64,000 nt of DNA from Sedimentisphaerales bacterium (GTDB lineage: Bacteria > Planctomycetota > Phycisphaerae > Sedimentisphaerales > SG8-4), in assembly GCA_016928975.1 (NCBI GenBank), contig JAFGJR010000030.1:1-64000 (forward strand). The letters run 5' to 3'. The translations under genes and the position numbers were made by a program. Position 1 is the first letter of the stretch. Each line of letters begins with the position of its first letter. The notes below the pieces were generated by a model that searched no databases, was not told the origin of the DNA, and saw nothing but the letters and a program-made list of their open reading frames with translations. Shown piece after piece: positions 36,815 through 45,405 of the stretch.

Positions 36815-36938
36815 AGGAAGATCAGAAATCAAAATGCAGAAATCAGAAGCTGTGGAGTCGCTTCGCGATAGTACAGACGCAAGGTTTTGCGTCTCTACAC
36901 GATTTTTGATCTTTGACTTTTGATCTTTGATTTTTGAA
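36815..36938. repeat. A/T-rich long-hairpin repeat, copy 3 (with nested insertion)
   Basis: Arms match copies 1 and 2 (AAATCAAAATGCAGAAATCA, and TTTTTGATCTTTGACTTTTG), and the tip GTCGCTTCGCGAT is shared with copy 1. A second palindrome at 36871-36898 is inserted directly after the tip. Confidence 0.8.
36871..36898. repeat. GACGCAA palindrome nested in repeat copy 3
   Basis: GTACAGACGCAA pairs with TTGCGTCTCTAC (one mismatch) around GGTT. It is absent from the other two copies at the same place, so it looks like an insertion of a different small repeat. Confidence 0.65.
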
Positions 36939-36949
36939 CGGAGCAGGGC

Positions 36950-39900
36950 ATGGCATACCTCACAAGAATCACGCTGATCCTCCATGCGCTGGCACTGATG
37001 CACGTCGTCAGCCCAGCCGGGGCGTTGGCCTCGTCCGGTCCCGAGCATCCGGGCGTGAACCTCATCCTGCGCGACAGCTACCTTCCGGAGGTCCCGGTCC
37101 TCGTCCGCGTCGAGTTCCGTGACAATGCCGGGGCCATCGCGATGGACCGCTGGGACGCGGTCGCAACGCTCTCGGTTGACAATCCGGATGTTCAGTTCTC
37201 GCCGGATCATGTGCACCTGTACAACGGCCTGGGAAGCGCCCTCGTCATGTTCACCGGTCGGGGTGATTTCACCCTGACCGCCGATATCGACGGCGCGAAG
37301 ACCGCCGCGTCCCTCATCGACTGGAGCAGCCGGCCCGTCCAGAGTGTCTCGGGCAGCCTTGACAGCTCCGCCACGTGGAGCGGAGTCTATCACGTCACCG
37401 GCGGCGACTTCACGATCAGAGCCGGCGCCACTCTCACGCTGGAGCCCGGGACGATGGTTCTGCTCGACGGTGCGAAATCGGGCACCGACGGGACGGACGT
37501 TCAAATCGAAGGCTCGATCCAGGCGATGGGGACAACCGACTCGCCGATCACGTTTACCGCGCTGGTCGCCGGTGAGAACTGGGGCGAGCTGCGCTTCGTC
37601 GACGCTGAGCCTTCCGTGTTCACGTACACGGCTATCACGCAGGCGGGACGCTCTCCGCGAGTGGGCCACTCGAATTCCGGACCGGCCGTCCGCGCCCAGG
37701 GTTCGCAGATCGTCTTCGATCATGTCTCGTTCACCGACAACGCCGGCAAAGTCATGCACACCACTTCCGGTTGTGACCTGGTCTTTCGCCATTGTCTGCT
37801 GGCCCGGTCCATCATGGGGCCGGAGATCCAGGGCACCGGCCTGCTCTTCGAGGACGGCTGGATCACCGAGATGCACGCCAACGACGACGCCGATGCCATC
37901 TACATCCATGGCCAGCAGGCCGGCCAGGAGTGCATCCTCTCGCGGGGCGTCATGGCGGACATGTACGATGACGGGATTGACACGCTCGGCTCGCGGATCA
38001 CCGTACAGGACTTCATCATTCGCGACTGCTACGACAAGGGGGTCAGCATCTATGACGGCCGGACCACGCTCGACCACTGCCTGATCGTGGAGAACAACGC
38101 GGCCCCCGAAGACCCCACGATTGCCACGATTGCCGCCAAGACCACCGAGGGCTCGACGACGATCGTCAATATCCATCGAACGACGATTGTCGCCTCCCGC
38201 TATGCGGGCTACGCGGACGTCGGGATCCAGTCGCACAACAAGTACGGCGTGCAGACCGGGACGGTCCTCTACCATGTCACGGACTCCATCATCGACGCCA
38301 CCGACGCGGTGGACGTCCAGCCGCCGTACCTCGACTCCGACATCCATATCGATCACTCGGATGTCACCAGCGAAGCCTGGCCGGGAGCCGGCAATCTCCA
38401 GGCCGACCCGCTCTTTGTGGATGTGCAGAATCATGATTATCGCCTGCGCCCCGGCTCGCCCTGCATCGGCAAGGCCAGCGACGGCGGCGACCTGGGCTAC
38501 CACGATGCCGACGTGCCGACGCCCATCCAGGGCTCGCTGACGAAGGACACGGTCTGGACCGCCCGCGGCGGGCCGTATCTGATCGCGGGCGAATTCACGG
38601 TCCCGGCGGGTGTCTCGCTGACCGTCGAGCCGGGCACGTCGGTGTACTTCGAGTCCGCGGCGCGGATGGTCATTCACGGCCGGCTCGTGGCCGAGGGCAG
38701 CGAGGATTTGCCGATCCGCTTCACGCGCACGCCGGGCAGCCAGGGGACGTGGACCGGTCTGCAATTCATCAGCTCCACCGCCGACAATCGCATCACGTAC
38801 GCCGTCGTCGAGTACGGGCGAACCAACGACGGCATGATCGGCGTCGAGAAGTCCCGCCTGCTGCTCGAACACGTCACGTTCGACCACACGGACCTTCGCC
38901 GCGTTCGCGTCAGCGCCTCCTGGCTGACCGTGCGCCGTTGCACCTTCCTCGACATCTTCGGTCCCGAGGAAGCGCCCACCACGGACAACATGAGCGAGCA
39001 CATCTGGGGCAGCGTCGTCGACGACGGCGAGCTGATCGTCGAGAGCTGCGTCTTCGGCACGACGAAGGGGCACAACGACGCCGTGGACGTCGATGGTCCG
39101 GCGCGGCCGAAACCGCCCCTGCAAATCCTCAACAACCGCTTCCTGGGCGGTGGCGATGATGCCCTCGACCTGGAGGGCGACGCGCACGTCGAAGGCAACA
39201 CGTTCACGAACTTCCGCAAAGACCGCTATAACACCGCCGCACGCGAGTCCAACGTGATCTCCGCCGGAAGGGGCAGGTATTACGTTGTCGTCCGCAACGT
39301 CTTCTACAACTGCGGCCACGTCGCCCAGATCAAGGACAGCTCCTTCATGACCTTCGCCAGCAACGCGGTCATGGGTGTGACGGACTCGGCCTTCTTCTTT
39401 CAAATCCCCGAGCTGGGAGGCACACCCGGCGAAGGCGTCGACGTCGATTCCTGCATCTTCCACAACGCCCCGGTCCTCTTCGACGACTTCTTCATCGACG
39501 ATCCGAAGTACGGCACGACGCACATGACGGTCAACCACTCGATCGTGGCGGCTCCGTGGCTGGGATTCGGCGAGGGGAATATCGATGCCGATCCGCTGTT
39601 CGTCGCCGCACCGACCGATTTCCATCTCAAGGGCATGTCGCCGGCCATCGGCGCCGGCGCCAACGGCCTGGACATGGGAGCGTGCGTCCCTGCCGGAGCG
39701 TCGATCCACAGCGATTTCGGCGAGATCACCTGGCGGACCTCCGTGACCCTCACCGTCTGGGGACCCGGGATCACGCACTATACGTACAGCCTCAATGATC
39801 CCAACGGCCCCTGGAGTGCGGAGCGATCCATCGATCAACCCATCGAGTTGACCGACCTGGTGGACGGCGAATCCTATCAGGTCTACGTCCTCGGCAAGAA

Positions 39901-41314
39901 CTCCGCCGGTGTCTGGCAGACGACGCCGAATGCCTCGAGGCCCTGGCGGGTGGACACCTCATACAACCGACTGGTCATCAACGAGGTGCTCGCGTGGAAC
40001 GTGTCGGCCGTGGAGCATGACGGTACGCGCCCCGGCATGATTGAGCTGTACTACGATGGGCCCGCGCCGCTGGACCTTTTCGGCATGAGGCTGACGGACG
40101 GTGCCAGCCCGCCCGCGGAGTTCACTTTCCCACAGGGAACAAGAATAGAGCCCGAGCAGTATCTGGTTCTCTATGCCGATACCATCAGCGGAGGCGACGG
40201 GATTCACCTGGGTTTTGACTTGGACGAGCAAGGTGGGCGGCTCCTTCTGTTTCACGCGGGCAGAGTCATCGACGCCGTGCAGTACGATCTGCAATTGCCT
40301 GATTTGTCCATCGGCAGGGTCGGCGCTTTCGGTGAATGGCACCTGACGATACCCACATTTGCGGCGCCGAACGTCGCGCATCCTGTGGGTGATCCAGCGG
40401 CCATTAGAATAAACGAATGGCTTGCTGTTGGCGACACGCCGTTCACCAACGGCTTCATCGAGCTGTTCAATCCGCAGTCCGCACCTGTGGACATGGGAGT
40501 ACTACATCTGACAGACAGTTCCGCAACCCGGAACATGTGCAAGATGTTCGCGTCGCTGACCTTCCTGCAGGATCACGGCTTCGTCGTGCTGGCGACCAAC
40601 CGGGGCGATCTCTCGATGAATGGCGGCATGATCATTCTGTACGACCCGAAGCTGCTCGAAGTCGACAAGATCATCTACGGGCCTCAGAGGGCGGGCATCT
40701 CGCAGGGCCGGTCGCCTGATGGATCGGACAATATCGAGTTCTTCGATGTGCCTACGCCGGGCGCTGCCAATCCCGTGACGGCTCCTGTGGACAAGACGCT
40801 CATCGCCATCGACAGCGTCTGGTCCTACGAGCAGGGCGGCACGGCCCTCGATGCCTCCTGGTGCCAGCCGGCCTACGTGGATTCCGCCTGGCCGACCGGT
40901 CCGGGAGTGCTCTACGTGGAGACCTCGACCCTGCCGGGTCCCAAGAACACCTCCCTCCAGATCGGCCAGATCACCTACTACTTCCGGACGCATTTCTCGC
41001 TGGACGCCGCTCCGGGGAAAGTCACGTCATTCGCCGTGACGTTGCTGATCGACGACGGTGCCATCATCTACCTGAACGGTCAGGAGGTTTATCGCCTGGG
41101 GATGTCCGCCGGTGCGGTCACGTCCGACACCTACGCCAGCCGTACCGTCGGCAACGCCGTCCTTGAGGGACCGTTCGAAATCCCGACGGACGCTCTTCAC
41201 CAGGGCGACAATGTCCTGGCCGTAGAGGTGCATCAGGTCAGTTCCACCAGCAGCGATATCGTGATGGGTCTCCAGCTCGACGCCACCATCGGCGGCATAC
41301 CCGCAAAGCCGTAG
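36950..41314 (+). CDS. Giant secreted beta-helix protein with lamin-tail domains
   Basis: 1454 residues. A signal peptide (about 1-26) is followed by an Ig-like region (about 30-125), then two blocks of right-handed beta-helix (about 130-500 and 520-860) with repeated HCLIVENN and VESCVFG-type coils. An Fn3-like unit is at about 920-1000. Two lamin-tail domains follow, at about 1005-1135 (INEVLAWNVSAVEHDGTRPGMIELYYDG) and about 1145-1265 (IRINEWLAVGDTPFTNGFIELFNP). The C-terminal galactose-binding-like domain (about 1285-1450) ends the chain. Planctomycetes are rich in such proteins. It may bind or cleave pectic or mannan polymers; no catalytic set was recognised. Confidence 0.8.
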   Translation: MAYLTRITLILHALALMHVVSPAGALASSGPEHPGVNLILRDSYLPEVPVLVRVEFRDNAGAIAMDRWDAVATLSVDNPDVQFSPDHVHLYNGLGSALVMFTGRGDFTLTADIDGAKTAASLIDWSSRPVQSVSGSLDSSATWSGVYHVTGGDFTIRAGATLTLEPGTMVLLDGAKSGTDGTDVQIEGSIQAMGTTDSPITFTALVAGENWGELRFVDAEPSVFTYTAITQAGRSPRVGHSNSGPAVRAQGSQIVFDHVSFTDNAGKVMHTTSGCDLVFRHCLLARSIMGPEIQGTGLLFEDGWITEMHANDDADAIYIHGQQAGQECILSRGVMADMYDDGIDTLGSRITVQDFIIRDCYDKGVSIYDGRTTLDHCLIVENNAAPEDPTIATIAAKTTEGSTTIVNIHRTTIVASRYAGYADVGIQSHNKYGVQTGTVLYHVTDSIIDATDAVDVQPPYLDSDIHIDHSDVTSEAWPGAGNLQADPLFVDVQNHDYRLRPGSPCIGKASDGGDLGYHDADVPTPIQGSLTKDTVWTARGGPYLIAGEFTVPAGVSLTVEPGTSVYFESAARMVIHGRLVAEGSEDLPIRFTRTPGSQGTWTGLQFISSTADNRITYAVVEYGRTNDGMIGVEKSRLLLEHVTFDHTDLRRVRVSASWLTVRRCTFLDIFGPEEAPTTDNMSEHIWGSVVDDGELIVESCVFGTTKGHNDAVDVDGPARPKPPLQILNNRFLGGGDDALDLEGDAHVEGNTFTNFRKDRYNTAARESNVISAGRGRYYVVVRNVFYNCGHVAQIKDSSFMTFASNAVMGVTDSAFFFQIPELGGTPGEGVDVDSCIFHNAPVLFDDFFIDDPKYGTTHMTVNHSIVAAPWLGFGEGNIDADPLFVAAPTDFHLKGMSPAIGAGANGLDMGACVPAGASIHSDFGEITWRTSVTLTVWGPGITHYTYSLNDPNGPWSAERSIDQPIELTDLVDGESYQVYVLGKNSAGVWQTTPNASRPWRVDTSYNRLVINEVLAWNVSAVEHDGTRPGMIELYYDGPAPLDLFGMRLTDGASPPAEFTFPQGTRIEPEQYLVLYADTISGGDGIHLGFDLDEQGGRLLLFHAGRVIDAVQYDLQLPDLSIGRVGAFGEWHLTIPTFAAPNVAHPVGDPAAIRINEWLAVGDTPFTNGFIELFNPQSAPVDMGVLHLTDSSATRNMCKMFASLTFLQDHGFVVLATNRGDLSMNGGMIILYDPKLLEVDKIIYGPQRAGISQGRSPDGSDNIEFFDVPTPGAANPVTAPVDKTLIAIDSVWSYEQGGTALDASWCQPAYVDSAWPTGPGVLYVETSTLPGPKNTSLQIGQITYYFRTHFSLDAAPGKVTSFAVTLLIDDGAIIYLNGQEVYRLGMSAGAVTSDTYASRTVGNAVLEGPFEIPTDALHQGDNVLAVEVHQVSSTSSDIVMGLQLDATIGGIPAKP

Positions 41315-41326
41315 TAGCCGGCGGCG

Positions 41327-42991
41327 CTATCCCAGCGTGATCTCCAGCTTCGTCACGGAGGCGGGTGGGAACAGGTGCACGATAGCGGAACCTCGTGCAG
41401 AGACCGCCACAGTCTTCGGCTCCACCGCTCTCGGCGCTTCGAAGCTGTTGTGCGTGTGCACGTCGTCGGCCACCAGGATGACCGCGTTGGCGGATTTGAC
41501 CATCGCGCCGCGGAGGGCGATCTGCGCTTCTCGCGCCTGATCCAGACTCAGATTGGTCACCGTGAGGGTCACCTGCCTGTCCTTGACAGACGCCGACCCG
41601 CACAGTCCGGGCAGGGTCGCCGGCTGGCCGTTCCTGGAGTAATGCACTATCGGCGCGGAGAACTCCGTCCGGAGCGATTGTGCGCCCTGGTGGGCGGCGT
41701 ACATGGCGAAGACGTGGTACGTGGGCGTGACGCAGAACCTGTCCTCGTGGGCGAAGAACAGCGAGTGCAGGCAGTTCACCAGTTGCGCCACGTTCGCCAT
41801 CGCCACCTTGTCGGCATGGCGATTGAACGTGTCGAGGCTCAATCCCGCCAGCACGGCGTCGCGCATCGTGTTCTGCTGGCCGATCAATGCCTCGGGGAAG
41901 GGCTCCGTGCCGGGGGCGTGCCAGGCGCCCCACTCATCGACCACCAGCTTTACACGATGCTGAGAGTCGGTTTCCTGCATCACCTGCCAGTGTCCCGTGA
42001 TCAGGCCCTCCATGAGGTTGGCCTCGCGCAGCAGCTCGTAGTACTGCTCCTCGTCGAATTTCAGCGCATCGCGTTTGCCCTCGGACCAGTTCGTTGTGCG
42101 GCCGGCGCTGGCGTTCCAGGTGTAGTGGTGCAGGCCCCAGCCCCACATGCGGCCGAGCTGGTCCCCGTCGGCCATTTTGGCGAAGAATCCCTTCGTCCAG
42201 TCGAGGTTGCCGCCGTTGGGTCCGGAGCCCACGAGCTTGAGCGGGACGCCGTAGCCGGGGACCCACGCAGTGAAACGGCGAAACTCGGTGGCGTAGTCCT
42301 CGGGCGCGAAGTTGCCGCCGCAGCCCCAGGACTCGTTGCCGACGCCCCAGAACTCGACGTTCAAGGGGTTCGCTTCGCCGTCGGCTTCGCGCTGCCGGGC
42401 CAGCGTGGCGCTGCCGCGCGGGGCGTTGCAGTATTCGATCCATCGCCAGAATTCCTGCGCCGGCAGGCTCCGCACGTTGGCGGCGAAGTACGGCTTGGCG
42501 CCGGTGAGCCTGCAAAAGCGAGCGAACTCGACGGAGCCGAACTGGTTGGGATCGTAGCATTGCGGGCCGTCCCGCCGGGCGTTCCTGGGCCACTCCGGTG
42601 CATCGACCCAGAAGTTGGTGCGCTTGGGACGCTGCTCGTGTGGACCGATTCCGTCCCGCCAGTCGTACTGATCGGCGAAGCAGCCGCCGGGCCAGCGGAT
42701 CACGCCGGGCCTGACTTTGGCCAGCGCCTCGACGAGCTGCCTGCGAAGGCCGTTGATGTTGGCGACACGGGAATCCTCGCCGACCCAGATCCCGTCGTAG
42801 ACGACGCCACCGAGATGCTCGACGAAGTGGCCGTAGATCTCCGGAGCGATCGTGCCGATCGGCTCGGTGAGCAGCACGTCGATGCGGGACTCCGCCGACC
42901 GGGCCGCTCGCACGACCGGGATAGCGTTGCGGGACACGAGCCACGCCGTGCCGGCGGCCGCCGCTTTCAGCAACTGTCTTCTGCTCGTCAT
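41327..42991 (-). CDS. GH51-like alpha-L-arabinofuranosidase, Tat-exported
   Basis: 554 residues with a twin-arginine signal (TSRRQLLKAAAAGTAWLVS). The GH51 barrel shows YGHFVEHLGG, RWPGGCFADQYDWRDGIGP, the acid/base Glu in EFWGVGNESWGCGGN, and the nucleophile Glu in KLVVDEWGAWH, with a C-terminal beta-sandwich. It removes arabinofuranosyl side groups from arabinoxylan or arabinan. The frame stays open back to 43558, but that part overlaps the next GH51 gene and is not family-like. It lies 23 bases after that gene, in one operon, and ends 12 bases from the convergent lamin-tail gene. Confidence 0.92.
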   Translation of the reverse strand: MTSRRQLLKAAAAGTAWLVSRNAIPVVRAARSAESRIDVLLTEPIGTIAPEIYGHFVEHLGGVVYDGIWVGEDSRVANINGLRRQLVEALAKVRPGVIRWPGGCFADQYDWRDGIGPHEQRPKRTNFWVDAPEWPRNARRDGPQCYDPNQFGSVEFARFCRLTGAKPYFAANVRSLPAQEFWRWIEYCNAPRGSATLARQREADGEANPLNVEFWGVGNESWGCGGNFAPEDYATEFRRFTAWVPGYGVPLKLVGSGPNGGNLDWTKGFFAKMADGDQLGRMWGWGLHHYTWNASAGRTTNWSEGKRDALKFDEEQYYELLREANLMEGLITGHWQVMQETDSQHRVKLVVDEWGAWHAPGTEPFPEALIGQQNTMRDAVLAGLSLDTFNRHADKVAMANVAQLVNCLHSLFFAHEDRFCVTPTYHVFAMYAAHQGAQSLRTEFSAPIVHYSRNGQPATLPGLCGSASVKDRQVTLTVTNLSLDQAREAQIALRGAMVKSANAVILVADDVHTHNSFEAPRAVEPKTVAVSARGSAIVHLFPPASVTKLEITLG

Positions 42992-43014
42992 GTGCGTTTC
43001 TCCTCTATGGCTCT

Positions 43015-45021
43015 TCACTTGCGCTGGCTCAGTCGCAGCACGGTCAGGGAATAGGGCTGGAACGTGTATGCGAATTCCGGCGCGACGCCGGTGATCGATC
43101 CTTCGACCGGCGCGACCTTCTTCGGATTGTCGATGGAGTTCTCGTCGGCCAGCGAGCCGGACAGGGTCGTGACCCTGCCAGTTGCCCTGAGCCGGGCCGA
43201 CGCTTGGACCTGAAGGGTTGCTTTCATCGGCTCGGCGGTGCTGTTGACAACTTTCAGGATGATCTGGCGGACCTTCTCGTCCCGGCTGGCGGTGACGTAC
43301 AAGCCGCCTTGTTTGCTGGACGGCGGCTGCTGGCCGGTCACCTCGACCGGCAGGACCACGTCGCCGCGATTGCGACTGAACAACTGCTGCACGTAGTAGT
43401 TTGGCGTGGCGTAGGAGCTGAGATTGTCGAACCAGATCAAATCGGGACGCCACTGCCAGCGTTCCTCGTGACCGAACAGCGGAGCGTAGCACGACATGGT
43501 CACCAGGTCGGCGTTGCGTTCCAGGCCGGTCATGAACGCCGCCTCCGCCAGGGCGCACTGCCAGTTGTTGCGATTGTCCGGGCTGGCGACACCGACGCTC
43601 TGGGCGGCATATTCGCCCACGAACACCTTCGGTCCCGTTCGCTCGTACCGGTCATAGAGGTTCGCGCTGTCGAGGAACCAGTCCGGCTTGCGATAGAAAT
43701 GCTCATCCACGACGTCGGCGTTGAGCCGTCGCATCTCTTTCCAGAGGAACTCCACTTCCTGGGGACCGTTGGGGAAGATCGTCGGGTCGGACCCGGTCGC
43801 GCCGATCAGTTGGATGTCCGGGTACTTGTCCTTGATGGCCTTGACGAAGGGGACGTACCGCTCGATGTATTGCGGCCCCCATTGCTCATTGCCGACACCG
43901 AGCATCTTCATATGGAAGGGCTTGGGATGGCCCCTTGCCGCCCGCTTGGCGCCCCAGGGGCTGGTCTGGGGCCCGTTGGCGAACTCGGTCAGGTCCAGGG
44001 CGTCCTGGATGTACGGCCCGAGCTGATCGAGCGGCGCCAGCTCCGCGGAGTTGAACTGGCAGGCCATGCCGCAATTGAGGATCGGCAGCGGCTCGGCCTC
44101 GATGTCCTCGCACAGCAGGAAGTACTCGTAAAATCCGAGCCCGAACGTCTGGAAGTAGTCCGGCGCCGGGCGGTGCTTGAACTCGTCGTTCCACCGGTTG
44201 ATCAGCACCGGCCGCTCCTCGATGGCGCCGATCGTGTTCTTCCACTGGTACCGCGTGCTCAGGTAGCGACCCTCGACGATACAACCGCCGGGGAACCGCA
44301 GGAAACCGGGCTTCAGGTCCGCCAGCCACTGCGCCACGTCGGCCCGCAGGCCGTTCGGGCGATTCCTCCACGTCTTCTTCGGGAACAGCGACACCATGTC
44401 GAGGTCCACCGTCACGTGGAACGTTTCCACGAGCACCTGCAACCTGGCCTTCGGCTCGGTGGCCTTGGGACGCAGGGACACCGATTTGCGGACCCAGGTG
44501 GACTGGAAGCCCTTGATCCTGGCCTTCGCGAGGACTTTTCCGTCCGGCGACACGAGCTCGACGCGCAGGACGGTCTTGTTGATTGTGGCACGGCCGTACA
44601 CGGAGAACACGTACTCCTGGCCCTTGCGCACGCCGATCCCGCTGAAACCCTCGTTGGCGACGCCGAACCCGGTCTCCGCGTCCGTGGTCACGATCCGCAG
44701 GTAGTGAGGATTGGCGGGATTGAGCGGGACCTGGTCCGTGACCTTGGCGGAGCCTGCGGCGGTGCCCGGCTGGACCACGCTCCAGCCCATCAGGGGCTCG
44801 GGAAATTCGAACGAGCGGTTCTTGACCAGCTCGGCGTACAGGCCGCCGTCGGCGCCGAAGTTGATGTCCTCGAAGAAGATGCCGTACAGCGTGGGACTGA
44901 TCTTCGCCCCCGGCCGATCCGCGTGGACCACCACCTGGACCTCCCCGCCGGCCACACCGACCGACCAGGCGACCAGGCTCATCAGAGCCACGCCACAACG
45001 AAGCGGGCAAACTCGTTTCAT
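43015..45021 (-). CDS. GH51 alpha-L-arabinofuranosidase with N-terminal binding domain
   Basis: 668 residues: a signal peptide (about 1-26), a short GH51 strand segment (SPTLYGIFFEDINFGADGGLYAELVKNRSFE), an inserted carbohydrate-binding-like domain (about 75-215), then the catalytic barrel. Catalytic residues are visible in MLGVGNEQWGPQYIERY (acid/base) and KVFVGEYAAQS (nucleophile), with FPGGCIVEG and DEHFYR also conserved. It differs from the downstream GH51 in architecture and export route (Sec rather than Tat), so the two are not recent duplicates. AGGAGG precedes the ATG at 45021. Confidence 0.93.
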   Translation of the reverse strand: MKRVCPLRCGVALMSLVAWSVGVAGGEVQVVVHADRPGAKISPTLYGIFFEDINFGADGGLYAELVKNRSFEFPEPLMGWSVVQPGTAAGSAKVTDQVPLNPANPHYLRIVTTDAETGFGVANEGFSGIGVRKGQEYVFSVYGRATINKTVLRVELVSPDGKVLAKARIKGFQSTWVRKSVSLRPKATEPKARLQVLVETFHVTVDLDMVSLFPKKTWRNRPNGLRADVAQWLADLKPGFLRFPGGCIVEGRYLSTRYQWKNTIGAIEERPVLINRWNDEFKHRPAPDYFQTFGLGFYEYFLLCEDIEAEPLPILNCGMACQFNSAELAPLDQLGPYIQDALDLTEFANGPQTSPWGAKRAARGHPKPFHMKMLGVGNEQWGPQYIERYVPFVKAIKDKYPDIQLIGATGSDPTIFPNGPQEVEFLWKEMRRLNADVVDEHFYRKPDWFLDSANLYDRYERTGPKVFVGEYAAQSVGVASPDNRNNWQCALAEAAFMTGLERNADLVTMSCYAPLFGHEERWQWRPDLIWFDNLSSYATPNYYVQQLFSRNRGDVVLPVEVTGQQPPSSKQGGLYVTASRDEKVRQIILKVVNSTAEPMKATLQVQASARLRATGRVTTLSGSLADENSIDNPKKVAPVEGSITGVAPEFAYTFQPYSLTVLRLSQRK

Positions 45022-45405
45022 GGTGTCCTCCTATGGCAATAGACAGAGCGTTCCCGCGTATCATACCGATCAATCGCCTCCGGCGTACACCACTTTCCGC
45101 ACCCCACCCGCCATTTCGCGAACGCGATCAGGGGTCTCTTCGTGCGGATGACAAGGGTCCTCACGCCCGCGGCCCCCGGGCCGATCTGTGGACCTTGAGA
45201 CGGATTCCCGAAGCGATCACGAGGCATTTCGTCGTTTCCTACCGTCCCTCGAGGGTCTGGCCTCCTTCAGCGGATGTCTATACACAAATGCGGAAATCCT
45301 GTGAAACATGTGGGTTGGCATGCGGCTTTGCGGCTTCTGTCGGGACGAGGATTTGCCGCCACTTCGCGGGCCAAAACGCGGTCGGCTCAGCATGTCTGCG
45401 ATTGT
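45022..45405. other. Intergenic region between GH51 operon and sensor kinase
   Basis: 384 bases without a recognisable gene. On the minus strand TATGAT lies about 40 bases upstream of the GH51 ATG and may be a -10 box, but no good -35 was seen. No hairpin with a T-run was found after the kinase stop. Confidence 0.4.

Noticed and set aside
36749..39838. A 1029-codon minus-strand frame across the lamin-tail gene
   Set aside because: Shadow of a GC-rich gene; it has no domain, and its N- and C-termini fall in unrelated sequence.
42992..43558. N-terminal extension of the downstream GH51
   Set aside because: It would overlap the upstream GH51 catalytic gene for over 500 bases, and the Tat signal at 42991 is a clear start.
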